This document shows, piece by piece, positions 50,772-60,322 of a stretch of 64,000 nucleotides of DNA (positions are counted from its first letter, which is position 1; each line of letters starts with the position of its first letter). The translations under genes and the position numbers were made by a program. Origin of the DNA: Oscillospiraceae bacterium (GTDB taxonomy: Bacteria; Bacillota; Clostridia; Oscillospirales; Oscillospiraceae); assembly GCA_017416245.1 (NCBI GenBank), contig JAFQCX010000008.1:124001-188000 (forward strand), read 5' to 3'. Below the pieces are notes generated by a model, which was not told the origin of the DNA, ran no database searches, and saw only the letters and a list, made by a program, of their open reading frames with translations.

Positions 50772-51485
50772 ATGAACGTTTACGAAGTAGGCTCTCTTGC
50801 TGAGAAGCTGTCTACCAATGTATATCCCGGCCGTGGTATTGTGCTGGGCGTAACCCCCGACGGTACCAAGTCCGTTGCTGCCTATTTCATTATGGGCCGC
50901 AGCGTCAATAGCCGCAACCGTGTGTTTGTGCAGGAGCCGGACGGTATCCGGACCGAAGCACACGACCCCAGCCTGATGAAGGATCCCCACCTGATCATTT
51001 ACCATCCTGTCCGTGAGGCAGGCTGCGGCTTGATCGTCACCAACGGTGACCAGACTGACACCGTTTGGGAATATCTTGCTAAGGGCGAAAGCTGGGAAGC
51101 CGCTCTGCGTACCCGCTGCTTTGAGGACGACGGCCCTAACTGGACGCCTCGTATTTCCGGCTTGCTGGCAGGTGACGGCAGCTATAAGATGTCCATTCTG
51201 AAGTCTGCTGATGCTGAAGGCTCTGCCTGTGCACGTTTCTTCTACGAGTATCCTGCCATTGCCGGTTTGGGTCACTTTATCCATACCTATGTGTGCGACG
51301 GCAATCCTGTGATCCCCACCTTCCAGGGTGAGCCGGAGCGTGTGGCAATGGATAACGATATGGATGCCTTCGCCGAAATGCTGTGGAAGAATTTGAACGA
51401 AGACAATAAGATCTCCCTGTTTGTTCGCTATACCGATCTGGAGACCGGCGCTTACGAGCAGAAGATTTTTAATAAACACAACTAA
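50772..51485 (+). CDS. purO: IMP cyclohydrolase (PurO type)
   Basis: 237 residues of the archaeal-type PurO fold: Y-P-G-R-G-I-V-L-G (18-26), S-V-A-A-Y-F-I-M-G-R-S-V-N-S-R-N-R-V-F and T-N-G-D-Q-T-D-T-V. It closes FAICAR to IMP, the step done in most bacteria by the N-terminal half of PurH. Here that half is absent and the separate AICAR transformylase follows 12 bases later, which supports the pairing. GAAAGGA precedes the ATG. Confidence 0.9.
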   Translation: MNVYEVGSLAEKLSTNVYPGRGIVLGVTPDGTKSVAAYFIMGRSVNSRNRVFVQEPDGIRTEAHDPSLMKDPHLIIYHPVREAGCGLIVTNGDQTDTVWEYLAKGESWEAALRTRCFEDDGPNWTPRISGLLAGDGSYKMSILKSADAEGSACARFFYEYPAIAGLGHFIHTYVCDGNPVIPTFQGEPERVAMDNDMDAFAEMLWKNLNEDNKISLFVRYTDLETGAYEQKIFNKHN

Positions 51486-51497
51486 GGAGTAGGGAAG

Positions 51498-52682
51498 ATG
51501 AAAGAGTTTGAACTGAAATACGGCTGTAACCCCAACCAAAAGCCTGCTAAAATCTATATGCACGACGGCAGCGACCTGCCCATCCAGATTCTCAACGGCC
51601 GTCCCGGCTTTATCAACTTCCTGGACGCCTTTAATTCCTGGCAGCTGGTGAAGGAACTGAAGGAAGCTACCGGTATGTGCGCTGTTACTTCCTTTAAGCA
51701 CGTTTCTCCTACTTCCGCTGCTGTTGGTAAGAAATTGCCCTTGGAGCTGAAGAAGGCTTGCTTTGTGGAAGATATTGAGGGCTTGGATGAAAATCCCTTG
51801 GCCTGTGCATACGCACGTGCCCGTGGCGCAGATCGTCTGTGCTCGTTTGGTGACTGGGTAGCTCTGTCTGATACCTGTGATGCTCTCACTGCCAAGCTGA
51901 TCGCCCGTGAGGTTTCCGACGGCGTGATCGCCCCCGGCTATACTGACGAGGCTTTGGAGATCCTGAAGACCAAGCGTGGCGGCAACTATAATGTGGTTGC
52001 TATTGACACCAACTTTGTTCCTGCCGAGCAGGAGACCAAGCAGGTCTTTGGTATCACCTTCCAGCAGGGCCGTAACAACTTTAAGATCGACAATGCCCTT
52101 TTGGAGAACATTGTTACCGATAATAAGAACTTCACCGAGGAAGCAAAGACGGATCTGATCATCTCCCTCATCACCCTGAAGTACACCCAGTCCAACTCCG
52201 TCTGCTTTGCCTATGACGGACAGGCTATCGGTGTGGGCGCAGGTCAGCAGTCCCGTGTGCACTGCGTAAGACTTGCAGGCGGCAAGGCTGATACTTGGTT
52301 CCTCCGCCAGCATCCCAAGACCTTAAATCTTCCTTTCCGTGAGGATTTGGGCCGTCCCGGTCGTGACAATGCCATCGACGGCTACATCAACGGCAACGAA
52401 GAGGACGTCTGCGCTGAGGGTATCTGGCAGAACTACTTCACCACCCGTCCCGAGCCTCTGACCGAGGCTGAAAAGCGTGCGTTCCTGGATGCGCAGACCG
52501 GCGTTGCGCTGGGTTCTGATGCATTCTTCCCGTTCCCGGACAGCATCAAGCGCGCCAAGGCATCCGGCGTTTCCTATGTGGCCGAGCCCGGCGGCTCTAT
52601 CCGTGATGACCTTGTGATTGCTGAGTGTAACAAGAACAATATGGTTATGGCATTCACCGGAATGCGTCTGTTCCACCACTAA
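51498..52682 (+). CDS. Stand-alone AICAR formyltransferase (PurH C-terminal-type)
   Basis: 394 residues of only the transformylase half of PurH; the MGS-like IMP-cyclohydrolase half is absent. L-K-Y-G-C-N-P-N-Q (6-14) and the catalytic Lys67-His68 in S-F-K-H-V-S-P are diagnostic, with later G-V-G-A-G-Q-Q-S-R and F-P-F-x-D motifs. It transfers formyl from 10-formyl-THF to AICAR (ZMP), the very compound related to the ZTP signal at the operon head. AAGGAG precedes the ATG. Confidence 0.93.
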   Translation: MKEFELKYGCNPNQKPAKIYMHDGSDLPIQILNGRPGFINFLDAFNSWQLVKELKEATGMCAVTSFKHVSPTSAAVGKKLPLELKKACFVEDIEGLDENPLACAYARARGADRLCSFGDWVALSDTCDALTAKLIAREVSDGVIAPGYTDEALEILKTKRGGNYNVVAIDTNFVPAEQETKQVFGITFQQGRNNFKIDNALLENIVTDNKNFTEEAKTDLIISLITLKYTQSNSVCFAYDGQAIGVGAGQQSRVHCVRLAGGKADTWFLRQHPKTLNLPFREDLGRPGRDNAIDGYINGNEEDVCAEGIWQNYFTTRPEPLTEAEKRAFLDAQTGVALGSDAFFPFPDSIKRAKASGVSYVAEPGGSIRDDLVIAECNKNNMVMAFTGMRLFHH

Positions 52683-52689
52683 AATACCC

Positions 52690-52718
52690 TTGCCACACCG
52701 TATATTGCGGTGTGGCAA
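52690..52718 (+). other. Hairpin between AICAR transformylase gene and purD
   Basis: Eleven-base perfect stem (52690-52700 with 52708-52718), seven-base loop, no strong T-run. It may slow transcription or protect the upstream mRNA end rather than stop the operon. Confidence 0.55.
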
Positions 52719-52757
52719 TCGGTCTGTTTTAAGAATGAATCATTTTGGAGAGTATCT

Positions 52758-54026
52758 ATGAAAATTTTGGTTGTTGGCGGTGGCGGAAGAGAACATGCCA
52801 TCATTAAAAAGCTGAAAGAAAATAAGACAGTTACAGAAATTTTTGCGACTCCCGGAAACGGCGGTATCGCTAAGGACGCTACCTGTGTGGATATCGGCGC
52901 AAAGGACATTGAGAAAATCGTTGCCTTTGCAACACAAAACGCTATCGACTATGCGGTGGTTGCTCCTGATGACCCGCTGGTACTGGGCTGCGTGGATGCA
53001 TTGGAGGAGAAGGGGATTCCCTGTTTTGGACCTCGCGCCAATGCTGCCATTATCGAAGGCAGTAAGGTTTTTTCCAAGAATTTGATGAAGAAATACAATA
53101 TCCCCACCGCTGAATACGAAGTGTTTACGGATATGGATGCTGCGATTTCCTATTTGGAGACCGCTCCCATTCCCACAGTCATCAAGGCTGACGGTCTTGC
53201 TTTGGGTAAGGGCGTCATTATCGCTGAGACCCGCGAGGCTGCCAAGGAAGCAGTCAAGTCTATGATGTCTGATAAGGTCTTTGGCAAGAGCGGCGATCAA
53301 ATTGTTATCGAGGAATTCCTCACCGGACCTGAGGTGTCCGTGCTGGCATTCACCGACGGCAAAACAGTGAAGCCTATGATTTCCTCAATGGACCATAAAC
53401 GGGCGGGGGATAACGATACGGGCCTTAACACCGGCGGTATGGGTACAGTTGCTCCCAATCCCTACTATACTGCCGATATTGCCAAGGTGTGTATGGAAAC
53501 CATTTTCCTGCCCACAATCGCAGCAATGAACGCAGAATGTCGTACTTTTAAGGGCTGCCTGTACTTTGGATTGATGCTCACCCCCAACGGCCCTAAGGTC
53601 ATCGAGTATAACTGCCGTTTTGGTGACCCGGAGACCCAGGTTGTATTGCCTCTGCTGGAAAGCGATTTGCTGACCGTTATGCAGGCAACCACCAACGGCA
53701 ATTTGGCAGAAACCGAGGTCAAATTTGCTGACAAAAATGCTTGCTGCGTGATCATGGCATCTAAGGGCTATCCCACAGCCTACGAAAAGGGCTTTGAGAT
53801 GACCATTCCCGAGAATATTTGGAATCATGTCTATGTGGCCGGCGCTGCACTGAAGGACGGAAAGCTCCTGACTAACGGCGGCCGTGTGCTGGGCGCAACC
53901 GCAGTTGCGGATACCTTGGAAAATGCTATTAACGAAGCTTATAAAATGGTAGAAACCATTCATTTTGACAATGCCTTCTATCGCCACGATATTGGCGCGA
54001 AGGCAATGAAAGCCGGGAGGAACTAA
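52758..54026 (+). CDS. purD: Phosphoribosylamine-glycine ligase (PurD)
   Basis: 422-residue ATP-grasp ligase joining phosphoribosylamine and glycine. V-V-G-G-G-G-R-E-H-A (5-14), K-A-D-G-L-A-L-G-K-G-V, D-H-K-R-A and N-C-R-F-G-D-P-E-T-Q are the family motifs. The frame is open from 52710, but the ATG at 52758 has TTGGAGAG upstream and the family N-terminus. Glycine for this step comes from GlyA, encoded in the same window. Confidence 0.96.
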   Translation: MKILVVGGGGREHAIIKKLKENKTVTEIFATPGNGGIAKDATCVDIGAKDIEKIVAFATQNAIDYAVVAPDDPLVLGCVDALEEKGIPCFGPRANAAIIEGSKVFSKNLMKKYNIPTAEYEVFTDMDAAISYLETAPIPTVIKADGLALGKGVIIAETREAAKEAVKSMMSDKVFGKSGDQIVIEEFLTGPEVSVLAFTDGKTVKPMISSMDHKRAGDNDTGLNTGGMGTVAPNPYYTADIAKVCMETIFLPTIAAMNAECRTFKGCLYFGLMLTPNGPKVIEYNCRFGDPETQVVLPLLESDLLTVMQATTNGNLAETEVKFADKNACCVIMASKGYPTAYEKGFEMTIPENIWNHVYVAGAALKDGKLLTNGGRVLGATAVADTLENAINEAYKMVETIHFDNAFYRHDIGAKAMKAGRN

Positions 54027-54028
54027 CG

Positions 54029-57000
54029 TTGGTCTATAGAGTATATGTAGAGAAAAAAGAAGAACTTGCCAACGAGGCAAAGGCTCTTTTGAACGATGCC
54101 CGCAACCTGCTGGGTATTAAGTCACTGGAAAATGTTCGCCTGCTTAACCGCTATGATGCAGAGAATATTACAAAAGAACTGTTTGATTACGCCATCGACA
54201 CTGTTTTTTCTGAGCCCCAGCTGGATATTGCTACTGCTGAATATGATTTGGAAGGCGCTACTGTGTTTGCAATGGAGCCCCTGCCCGGTCAGTTTGACCA
54301 GCGGGCTGACTCTGCGGCTCAGTGTATCCAGATCATTTCTCAGGGCGAGCGCCCGATCATTCGTTCTGCTAAGGTCTACGGCCTGTACGGCAAACTGACA
54401 GAGGAAGATATCACCGCTATCAAAAAGCACGTGATCAACCCTGTGGAGTGCCGTGAAGCAGAGCTGAACCTGCCCGAGACTCTGAAGGCGGATTATGCTA
54501 TCCCTCAGTCCGTAGCCACCGTTGAAGGCTTTATTGCTTTGGATGAAAAAGGCCTGACCGACCTGCTGGACAGGCTGGGCCTCGCGATGGACTTGGACGA
54601 CCTGAAGTTCCTGCAGAACTACTTCCGTGACGAGGAAAAGCGTGACCCCACTATCACCGAAATCCGCGTGGTGGATACCTATTGGTCTGACCACTGCCGC
54701 CACACCACCTTCTCCACCATCATCGACGAGGTGAAGGTTGATGACCCTGCGGTGGCTGCCGCTTATCAGCGTTATTTGGATGCCCGTGTGGAGGTCTATG
54801 GGGAAGAGAAGGCTGCAAAGCGTCCTCAGACTCTGATGGACATCGCCACCATCGGCGCAAAGACTCTGAAAAAGCGCGGTTTGCTTCCCGAACTGGATGA
54901 AAGTGAAGAAATCAACGCCTGCTCTATTCACGTTACCGCCAAGGTGAACGGCGAGGATCAGGATTGGCTGTTGATGTTCAAGAACGAGACCCACAACCAC
55001 CCCACCGAGATCGAACCCTTCGGCGGCGCAGCTACCTGTATCGGCGGCTGTATTCGTGACCCCCTGTCTGGTCGTGCCTATGTCCACCAGGCAATGCGTG
55101 TCACCGGCGCTGCTGACCCCCGGAAGCCTTTGAATGAGACTATTCCCGGCAAGCTGCCCCAGCGGAAGCTGTGTCAAACAGCAGCAGCCGGTTACTCCTC
55201 CTACGGTAACCAAATCGGTCTTGCTACCGGTCACGTTGCGGAAATCTACCACGATGGCTATGCTGCAAAGCGGTTGGAGTGTGGCGCTGTGGTTGGCGCT
55301 GCTCCTGCCTATAATGTCCGTCGTGAGCGTCCTGCTGCCGGAGATGTGGTGGTCCTACTGGGTGGCCGTACCGGCCGTGACGGTATTGGCGGCGCAACCG
55401 GCTCTTCCAAGAGCCACAATATGAAATCCCTGACCACGATGGCATCTGAGGTTCAGAAGGGTAATGCACCCGAAGAACGGAAGATCCAGCGCTTGTTCCG
55501 TGATAGCGCTGTCACCCGGCTGATCAAGCGCTGCAACGACTTTGGCGCAGGCGGCGTGTCTGTTGCTATCGGCGAGCTGGCTGCCGGCCTGCAGATCGAT
55601 TTGGATGCTGTCCGCAAGAAATATGACGGCCTGGATGGCACTGAAATTGCTATCTCTGAATCTCAGGAGCGCATGGCGGTCGTGGTTGCTGCTGAGGATG
55701 CGGATACCTTCATTGCAGCCGCTCAGAAGGAAAATCTGGAAGCATACCGTGTAGCCGTTGTCACCGGGGAAGAACGAATGGTTATGGTTTGGAAGGGTCA
55801 GACCATTGCAAACCTCTCCCGCGCATTCCTGGACACCAATGGCGCCAGTAAGCACACCAAGGTGGATGTAACTGAAAAGGATCTGTCTGTGCTGAGCAAT
55901 GCTCTTTACGGCTCTCTGCGTGAAATGGCAGGGGATTTGAAGACCGCCAGCCGCAGAGGCCTTGTAGAGCGCTTTGACGGCAGTATCGGCGCAGGCTCTG
56001 TGCTGATGCCCTTCGGCGGCAAGACCCAAACCACTCCCGCGCAAGCGATGGCAGCTGTACTGCCTGTCCTGCCCGGTCAGGAAACAAGCCAGGGTAGTGT
56101 GATGGCCTGGGGCCTAGATCCCGATATGATGAGTGTGGACCCCTACACTGGCGCTCGCGCCGCAATCTACACCTCTATGGCAAAGCTGGTTGCAGCCGGC
56201 GCTGACTATAAGAAGGCTTACTTAACGCTGCAGGAGTTCTTTGAAAAACTGAAAACTGAGCCTGCTCGTTGGGGCAAGCCCTTTGCGGCCCTCCTCGGCG
56301 CTTTGGATGCGCAGCTGGAACTGAATGCAGCTGCCATCGGTGGCAAGGACTCTATGTCCGGCTCTTTTATGGATATGGATGTACCTCCCACGCTGATTTC
56401 CTTTGCCATTGCTCCCATTGATAAGGAGCAGGTGCTCACACCCGAATTTAAGGCAGCCGGTAATCCTGTTTATGTCTTCGGACCTACTGATGAGACCGCT
56501 GAAAGCCAAAAGCAGGCCTGGGAATACTTCCATGAGTTGCACCTTGCAGGTAAGGTCAAGTCCGGCTGGGCTGTTGAGAACGGTCTGGGCGAGGCTGTGA
56601 TGAAGATGTCCTTTGGTAACCGTATCGGCTTTAAGTCCAACGGCACTGTGGGCGAAGATTGGCATAAGAACTTCTATGGCTTTATCGTAGCTGAGCTGAC
56701 CGAGGAAGTAGACCTGCCCGGTGTGCTGAAGATCGGTGAAACTACTGCTGAGACTGCTATCGTGCTGGACGGCGACAGCGCATCTATCGAAGAACTGCTG
56801 GCAATCAACGAAGGCATCTTAGAAGATGTGTATACTACTGTTGTTCCCGAGGATAAGGGTCAGATTCCTACCTTTAGCTATACGGGCAGCGGTGCAAAAG
56901 CACCTGCCGTGAAGTGCGCAAAGCCCAAGGTGCTGATTCCTGTGTTCCCCGGCACCAACTGTGAATTTGATTCCGCCCGCGCTGTGATGGCAGCCGGCGC

Positions 57001-57721
57001 TGATGCTGAGATCGTGGTGATCCGCAATCTGACCGCTGACGATGTTGCCAAGAGCGTGGAGTCTGTTTCTGCGAAGATTGCAGACAGCCAGATGATCTTC
57101 ATTCCCGGCGGCTTCTCCGGCGGTGACGAGCCGGATGGCTCTGCGAAGTTCATTACCGCCTTCTTCCGCAACCCTGCCATCAAGGAGCAGGTGACAAAAC
57201 TGCTGGAAGAGCGTGACGGCTTGATGTGTGGTATCTGCAACGGCTTCCAGGCGCTGATCAAGCTGGGCCTGGTGCCTTACGGTAAGATCATCGATACTGA
57301 CGAGAATTGCCCCACCTTGACCTTCAACACCATTTCCCGTCACCAGTCCAAGATCGTCCGTACCCGGATCGCGTCCAACCAGTCCCCCTGGCTGAGTCTG
57401 ATGAACGTGGGCGACATTGTGAATGTTCCCATTTCCCACGGCGAGGGTCGCTTCTACGCATCTGAGGAACTGGCAAGGAAACTGGCAGAAAACGGTCAGA
57501 TCGCTACCCAGTATGTGGACTTAAGCGGCAATCCCACCATGGATACCGCATTCAATCCCAACGGCTCACTGTTTGCTATCGAGGGCATTACCTCTCCCGA
57601 TGGCAGAGTCATCGGTAAGATGGGTCACAGCGAGCGTATCGGCGCAGGCCTTTACAAGAACGTACCCGGAAACTACGATATTCGCATGTTTGAAGCTGCG
57701 GTTAAGTACTTTAAGGGCTAA
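54029..57721 (+). CDS. purL: Phosphoribosylformylglycinamidine synthase, clostridial long form (PurL)
   Basis: 1230-residue single-chain FGAM synthase. An N-terminal PurS-like region (1-about 90), two AIR-synthase-like halves with V-D-T-Y-W-S-D-H-C-R-H-T-T-F (about 209-222) and N-E-T-H-N-H-P-T, and a C-terminal class I glutaminase with nucleophile Cys1070 in G-I-C-N-G-F-Q and S-H-G-E-G-R-F. Unlike the operon's PurF it keeps its glutaminase site. Start is TTG 54029 with GGGAGGA upstream, two bases after purD. Followed by a strong terminator. Confidence 0.96.
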   Translation: MVYRVYVEKKEELANEAKALLNDARNLLGIKSLENVRLLNRYDAENITKELFDYAIDTVFSEPQLDIATAEYDLEGATVFAMEPLPGQFDQRADSAAQCIQIISQGERPIIRSAKVYGLYGKLTEEDITAIKKHVINPVECREAELNLPETLKADYAIPQSVATVEGFIALDEKGLTDLLDRLGLAMDLDDLKFLQNYFRDEEKRDPTITEIRVVDTYWSDHCRHTTFSTIIDEVKVDDPAVAAAYQRYLDARVEVYGEEKAAKRPQTLMDIATIGAKTLKKRGLLPELDESEEINACSIHVTAKVNGEDQDWLLMFKNETHNHPTEIEPFGGAATCIGGCIRDPLSGRAYVHQAMRVTGAADPRKPLNETIPGKLPQRKLCQTAAAGYSSYGNQIGLATGHVAEIYHDGYAAKRLECGAVVGAAPAYNVRRERPAAGDVVVLLGGRTGRDGIGGATGSSKSHNMKSLTTMASEVQKGNAPEERKIQRLFRDSAVTRLIKRCNDFGAGGVSVAIGELAAGLQIDLDAVRKKYDGLDGTEIAISESQERMAVVVAAEDADTFIAAAQKENLEAYRVAVVTGEERMVMVWKGQTIANLSRAFLDTNGASKHTKVDVTEKDLSVLSNALYGSLREMAGDLKTASRRGLVERFDGSIGAGSVLMPFGGKTQTTPAQAMAAVLPVLPGQETSQGSVMAWGLDPDMMSVDPYTGARAAIYTSMAKLVAAGADYKKAYLTLQEFFEKLKTEPARWGKPFAALLGALDAQLELNAAAIGGKDSMSGSFMDMDVPPTLISFAIAPIDKEQVLTPEFKAAGNPVYVFGPTDETAESQKQAWEYFHELHLAGKVKSGWAVENGLGEAVMKMSFGNRIGFKSNGTVGEDWHKNFYGFIVAELTEEVDLPGVLKIGETTAETAIVLDGDSASIEELLAINEGILEDVYTTVVPEDKGQIPTFSYTGSGAKAPAVKCAKPKVLIPVFPGTNCEFDSARAVMAAGADAEIVVIRNLTADDVAKSVESVSAKIADSQMIFIPGGFSGGDEPDGSAKFITAFFRNPAIKEQVTKLLEERDGLMCGICNGFQALIKLGLVPYGKIIDTDENCPTLTFNTISRHQSKIVRTRIASNQSPWLSLMNVGDIVNVPISHGEGRFYASEELARKLAENGQIATQYVDLSGNPTMDTAFNPNGSLFAIEGITSPDGRVIGKMGHSERIGAGLYKNVPGNYDIRMFEAAVKYFKG

Positions 57722-57730
57722 TAGGTAAAT

Positions 57731-57766
57731 AGAAACCCGGAAGGCAATCGCCTTCCGGGTTTTATT
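57731..57766. terminator. Bidirectional terminator, purL / acetate-kinase-like gene
   Basis: Thirteen-base perfect stem (57733-57745 with 57750-57762), four-base loop, A- and T-runs on both sides; ends the purine operon. Confidence 0.9.
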
Positions 57767-58952
57767 ATTGTTCTAACAGCATTTTTGCTTTTCTTGCTAC
57801 TACGATTTCTTCGTTGGTATCCACAACGAAAATTCGCACAGGGCTGCCGTCTACTGAAATGTCATCGCCACCTTCAGCGTTGGCATTCTTTTCTGCATTT
57901 AAATTGACGCCAAGGAACTCCAAACTGTCCAAACTCATTGCTCTGACAGTATCGCTCTTTCTGCCGATGCCGCCGCCAAACACAATGGCATCCAAGCCAC
58001 CCATTGCGGCTGCATAAGCGCCGATATACTTCTTAATACCGTAGGCATAAGCCTTAATGGCGTTTTGGCAATCCTCGTTGCCGTTTTTAGCGGCTTCCTG
58101 AATATCCCGCAGGTCGTTGGACACACCGCCGGACAGGCCATATAGACCGCTCTTGCTCTGTAGCATTGTCTTGACCTCGCTCAGCTCCATACCACATTCC
58201 TCAACCAAGTGGAAGATGATATAGGGGTCGATATCACCGATGCGGTTGTTTTGTAGAACCCCACATTGCAGACCCATACCCATGGTGGTATCAATGCTGA
58301 CACCATCCTTTACCGCGCACAGACTGCCGCTGCCGCCCAAATGGCAGCACACCAACTTCAAATCCTTTCGACCCATCTTTTCCGCTGTCCACGTGGAGAG
58401 GTATTCTAAGGATGCGCCGTGGAAGCCGTACCGACGAATTGCGTGCTTTTTGCTCAGCTCCAATGGAATGGAGTATAAATAGGCCTCCGGGGGCATATTG
58501 GCGTGAAATGCAGTTTCAAAGGAGCCAATCATCGGTGTATCCGGCATCAGATTCTTAAACTGCCGGATGGCGGCAATATAGGGAGGGTTGTGGGCAGGCG
58601 CAACGGAATTAAAATCTGCCATTGCCCGCAGTACTTCTTCCGTCAGATATTGCACGCCGGTTACACCCTTTGCGTGAACAACTTTGAATCCTACACAGGA
58701 AATCTCAGAAAGAGATTCAATGCAGCCACACAAAAGCTGCTCCAGCATAGCGCAGATGGCCTCTCGATGGGAGGGAAATACGGCTTCTTGGTTAACAGCA
58801 TCACCTGTCAGATGATTTCTGTGGTAAAACAGACTCTTTTCCGCACCCACACGCTCGGCACCGCCGGCGCACAGTACTTTTTCGCCATCATCCATATCAA
58901 ATAGCTGATACTTGAGGGATGTGCTGCCTACATTACAAATTAAAATATTCAT
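57765..58952 (-). CDS. Divergent acetate/propionate-kinase-like protein
   Basis: 395-residue ASKHA-fold kinase aligned end to end with acetate kinase: N-V-G-S-T-S-L-K-Y-Q (7-16), A-P-A-H-N-P-P, R-Y-G-F-H-G-A-S, I-G-D-I-D-P and T-N-E-E. Several active-site positions differ: the catalytic Asp of V-F-D-T-A-F-H is Glu (S-F-E-T-A-F-H), the Asn of H-L-G-N-G is Gly, and the H-R-V-V-H arginine is Lys. Acetate kinase makes ATP from acetyl phosphate; with these changes the substrate could be another carboxylate. No pta neighbour. The start overlaps the MATE gene end by four bases. Confidence 0.75.
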   Translation of the reverse strand: MNILICNVGSTSLKYQLFDMDDGEKVLCAGGAERVGAEKSLFYHRNHLTGDAVNQEAVFPSHREAICAMLEQLLCGCIESLSEISCVGFKVVHAKGVTGVQYLTEEVLRAMADFNSVAPAHNPPYIAAIRQFKNLMPDTPMIGSFETAFHANMPPEAYLYSIPLELSKKHAIRRYGFHGASLEYLSTWTAEKMGRKDLKLVCCHLGGSGSLCAVKDGVSIDTTMGMGLQCGVLQNNRIGDIDPYIIFHLVEECGMELSEVKTMLQSKSGLYGLSGGVSNDLRDIQEAAKNGNEDCQNAIKAYAYGIKKYIGAYAAAMGGLDAIVFGGGIGRKSDTVRAMSLDSLEFLGVNLNAEKNANAEGGDDISVDGSPVRIFVVDTNEEIVVARKAKMLLEQ

Positions 58953-60322
58953 AGGGTACTCCTTTGAGGTAGTGTGTTTTCTGCTTTTTGTTTTTTATTA
59001 CAGATAAATAAGAACAACGCAGCCTCTACCAGGAAGGTAAGAATCCAGCTAACCGGATAGGATTGATAGAGACAGGCGAGTGTATGATGCTTTTGGAAAA
59101 TGGTATAGATCCACAGAATTCGCAAGCCACAGGCACCCATCAGGGTAACGATCATAGGTACGAACGAGTATCCGAGACCACGTAGCGCACCGGTGGAGAT
59201 GTCCATAAGTCCCAACAAAAAATACAGGCAGGAAATATAATGCATACGGGTGACACCGTAGATCAAAGCATCCGGATTGTCGGTGATGTATAAGGACAGA
59301 AGCGGTTCACGGAACAGATAGATAAGGGTGCTTGTTGTAATGACGATTACTGCCATACAAGCCATAGAGGTACGATAGATTTTTTTAACTCGGTCAAATC
59401 TGTGTGCGCCTGAATTCTGACCGATGAAATTGATAACGGTTGTGCTAAACGCGCCTGTAACGGAGGATAACAACCCTTCAATGCTTTGGGTTGCGCCGTT
59501 TCCGGAGATAACCGCATCGGAATGGAAGGAGTTAATGGAGGAAGTAATCAGCACATTGGAAAGCTGAAACATTGAGCTTTGCAAGCCTGCAGGCAAGCCA
59601 AGGCGGATAACGTCAGAAAGTTCCTTTGGATAAATGCGTATTTTCCTTGGGAGAAGACGGCACGCATCCGTTCTGCGTATCAGCGCCATTATGGTCAAAA
59701 CTGCGGAAACAGCCTGAGAAATGGTGGTCGCTAAGGCTACGCCGGCAACATCTATTTTCAGAACGATGACAAAGAACAGATTCAAAGCAACATTCAGAAC
59801 ACCGGACACGGTCAAAAAGAAAAGGGGCAGCTTTGTTTCTCCGGCGGCCCGGAGAATGGACGCACTGAAATTGTACAGCATATTGAATATCATACCGGCA
59901 AAGTAGATTCGCATATATACGGACGAGAGAGCCAACACATTTTCCGGTGTATCCATCCACTTTAGGAATGTGGGAGAAAACAGCACACCTACAAAAGAAA
60001 CAATACCTCCGCAGATTGCGGCGGTGGGGATTGCAGTGTGAACAGTGCGCTGGACAACGTCCGATTTACCGGCGCCCAAAGAACGTGCAACTGCAACGCC
60101 TGTACCCACAGAGAAACCGATAAAGAAATTGACAATCAGATGGGTAAGAGAGGTTGTGGCGCTGACGGCAGCAACAGACAAGCTGCCGCAGTACTGACCG
60201 ACCACGATCAAGTCTGCGGTATTAAACAGAATTTGCAGAAGATTTGTGAGGATAACAGGAATTGCAAAGCTAAGAATACCTTTAAATAATGGCCCATTCA
60301 GCATGTCGATATTTCTTTTCAT
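58949..60322 (-). CDS. MATE-family efflux transporter
   Basis: 457 residues, twelve predicted membrane helices, two MatE repeats. The N-terminal P-V-I-L-T-N-L-L-Q-I-L-F-N-T-A-D pattern with helix-1 and helix-2 residues typical of NorM/DinF-type exporters is clear. It probably exports a small cationic or toxic compound with H+ or Na+; the substrate is unknown. The middle gene of trmO-MATE-ackA-like, all overlapping by four bases. Confidence 0.9.
   Translation of the reverse strand: MKRNIDMLNGPLFKGILSFAIPVILTNLLQILFNTADLIVVGQYCGSLSVAAVSATTSLTHLIVNFFIGFSVGTGVAVARSLGAGKSDVVQRTVHTAIPTAAICGGIVSFVGVLFSPTFLKWMDTPENVLALSSVYMRIYFAGMIFNMLYNFSASILRAAGETKLPLFFLTVSGVLNVALNLFFVIVLKIDVAGVALATTISQAVSAVLTIMALIRRTDACRLLPRKIRIYPKELSDVIRLGLPAGLQSSMFQLSNVLITSSINSFHSDAVISGNGATQSIEGLLSSVTGAFSTTVINFIGQNSGAHRFDRVKKIYRTSMACMAVIVITTSTLIYLFREPLLSLYITDNPDALIYGVTRMHYISCLYFLLGLMDISTGALRGLGYSFVPMIVTLMGACGLRILWIYTIFQKHHTLACLYQSYPVSWILTFLVEAALFLFICNKKQKAENTLPQRSTL

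Noticed and set aside
50691..52313. 540-codon minus-strand open frame opposite the IMP cyclohydrolase and AICAR transformylase genes
   Set aside because: Lies opposite two clearly recognised genes, has no start site context and no homology.
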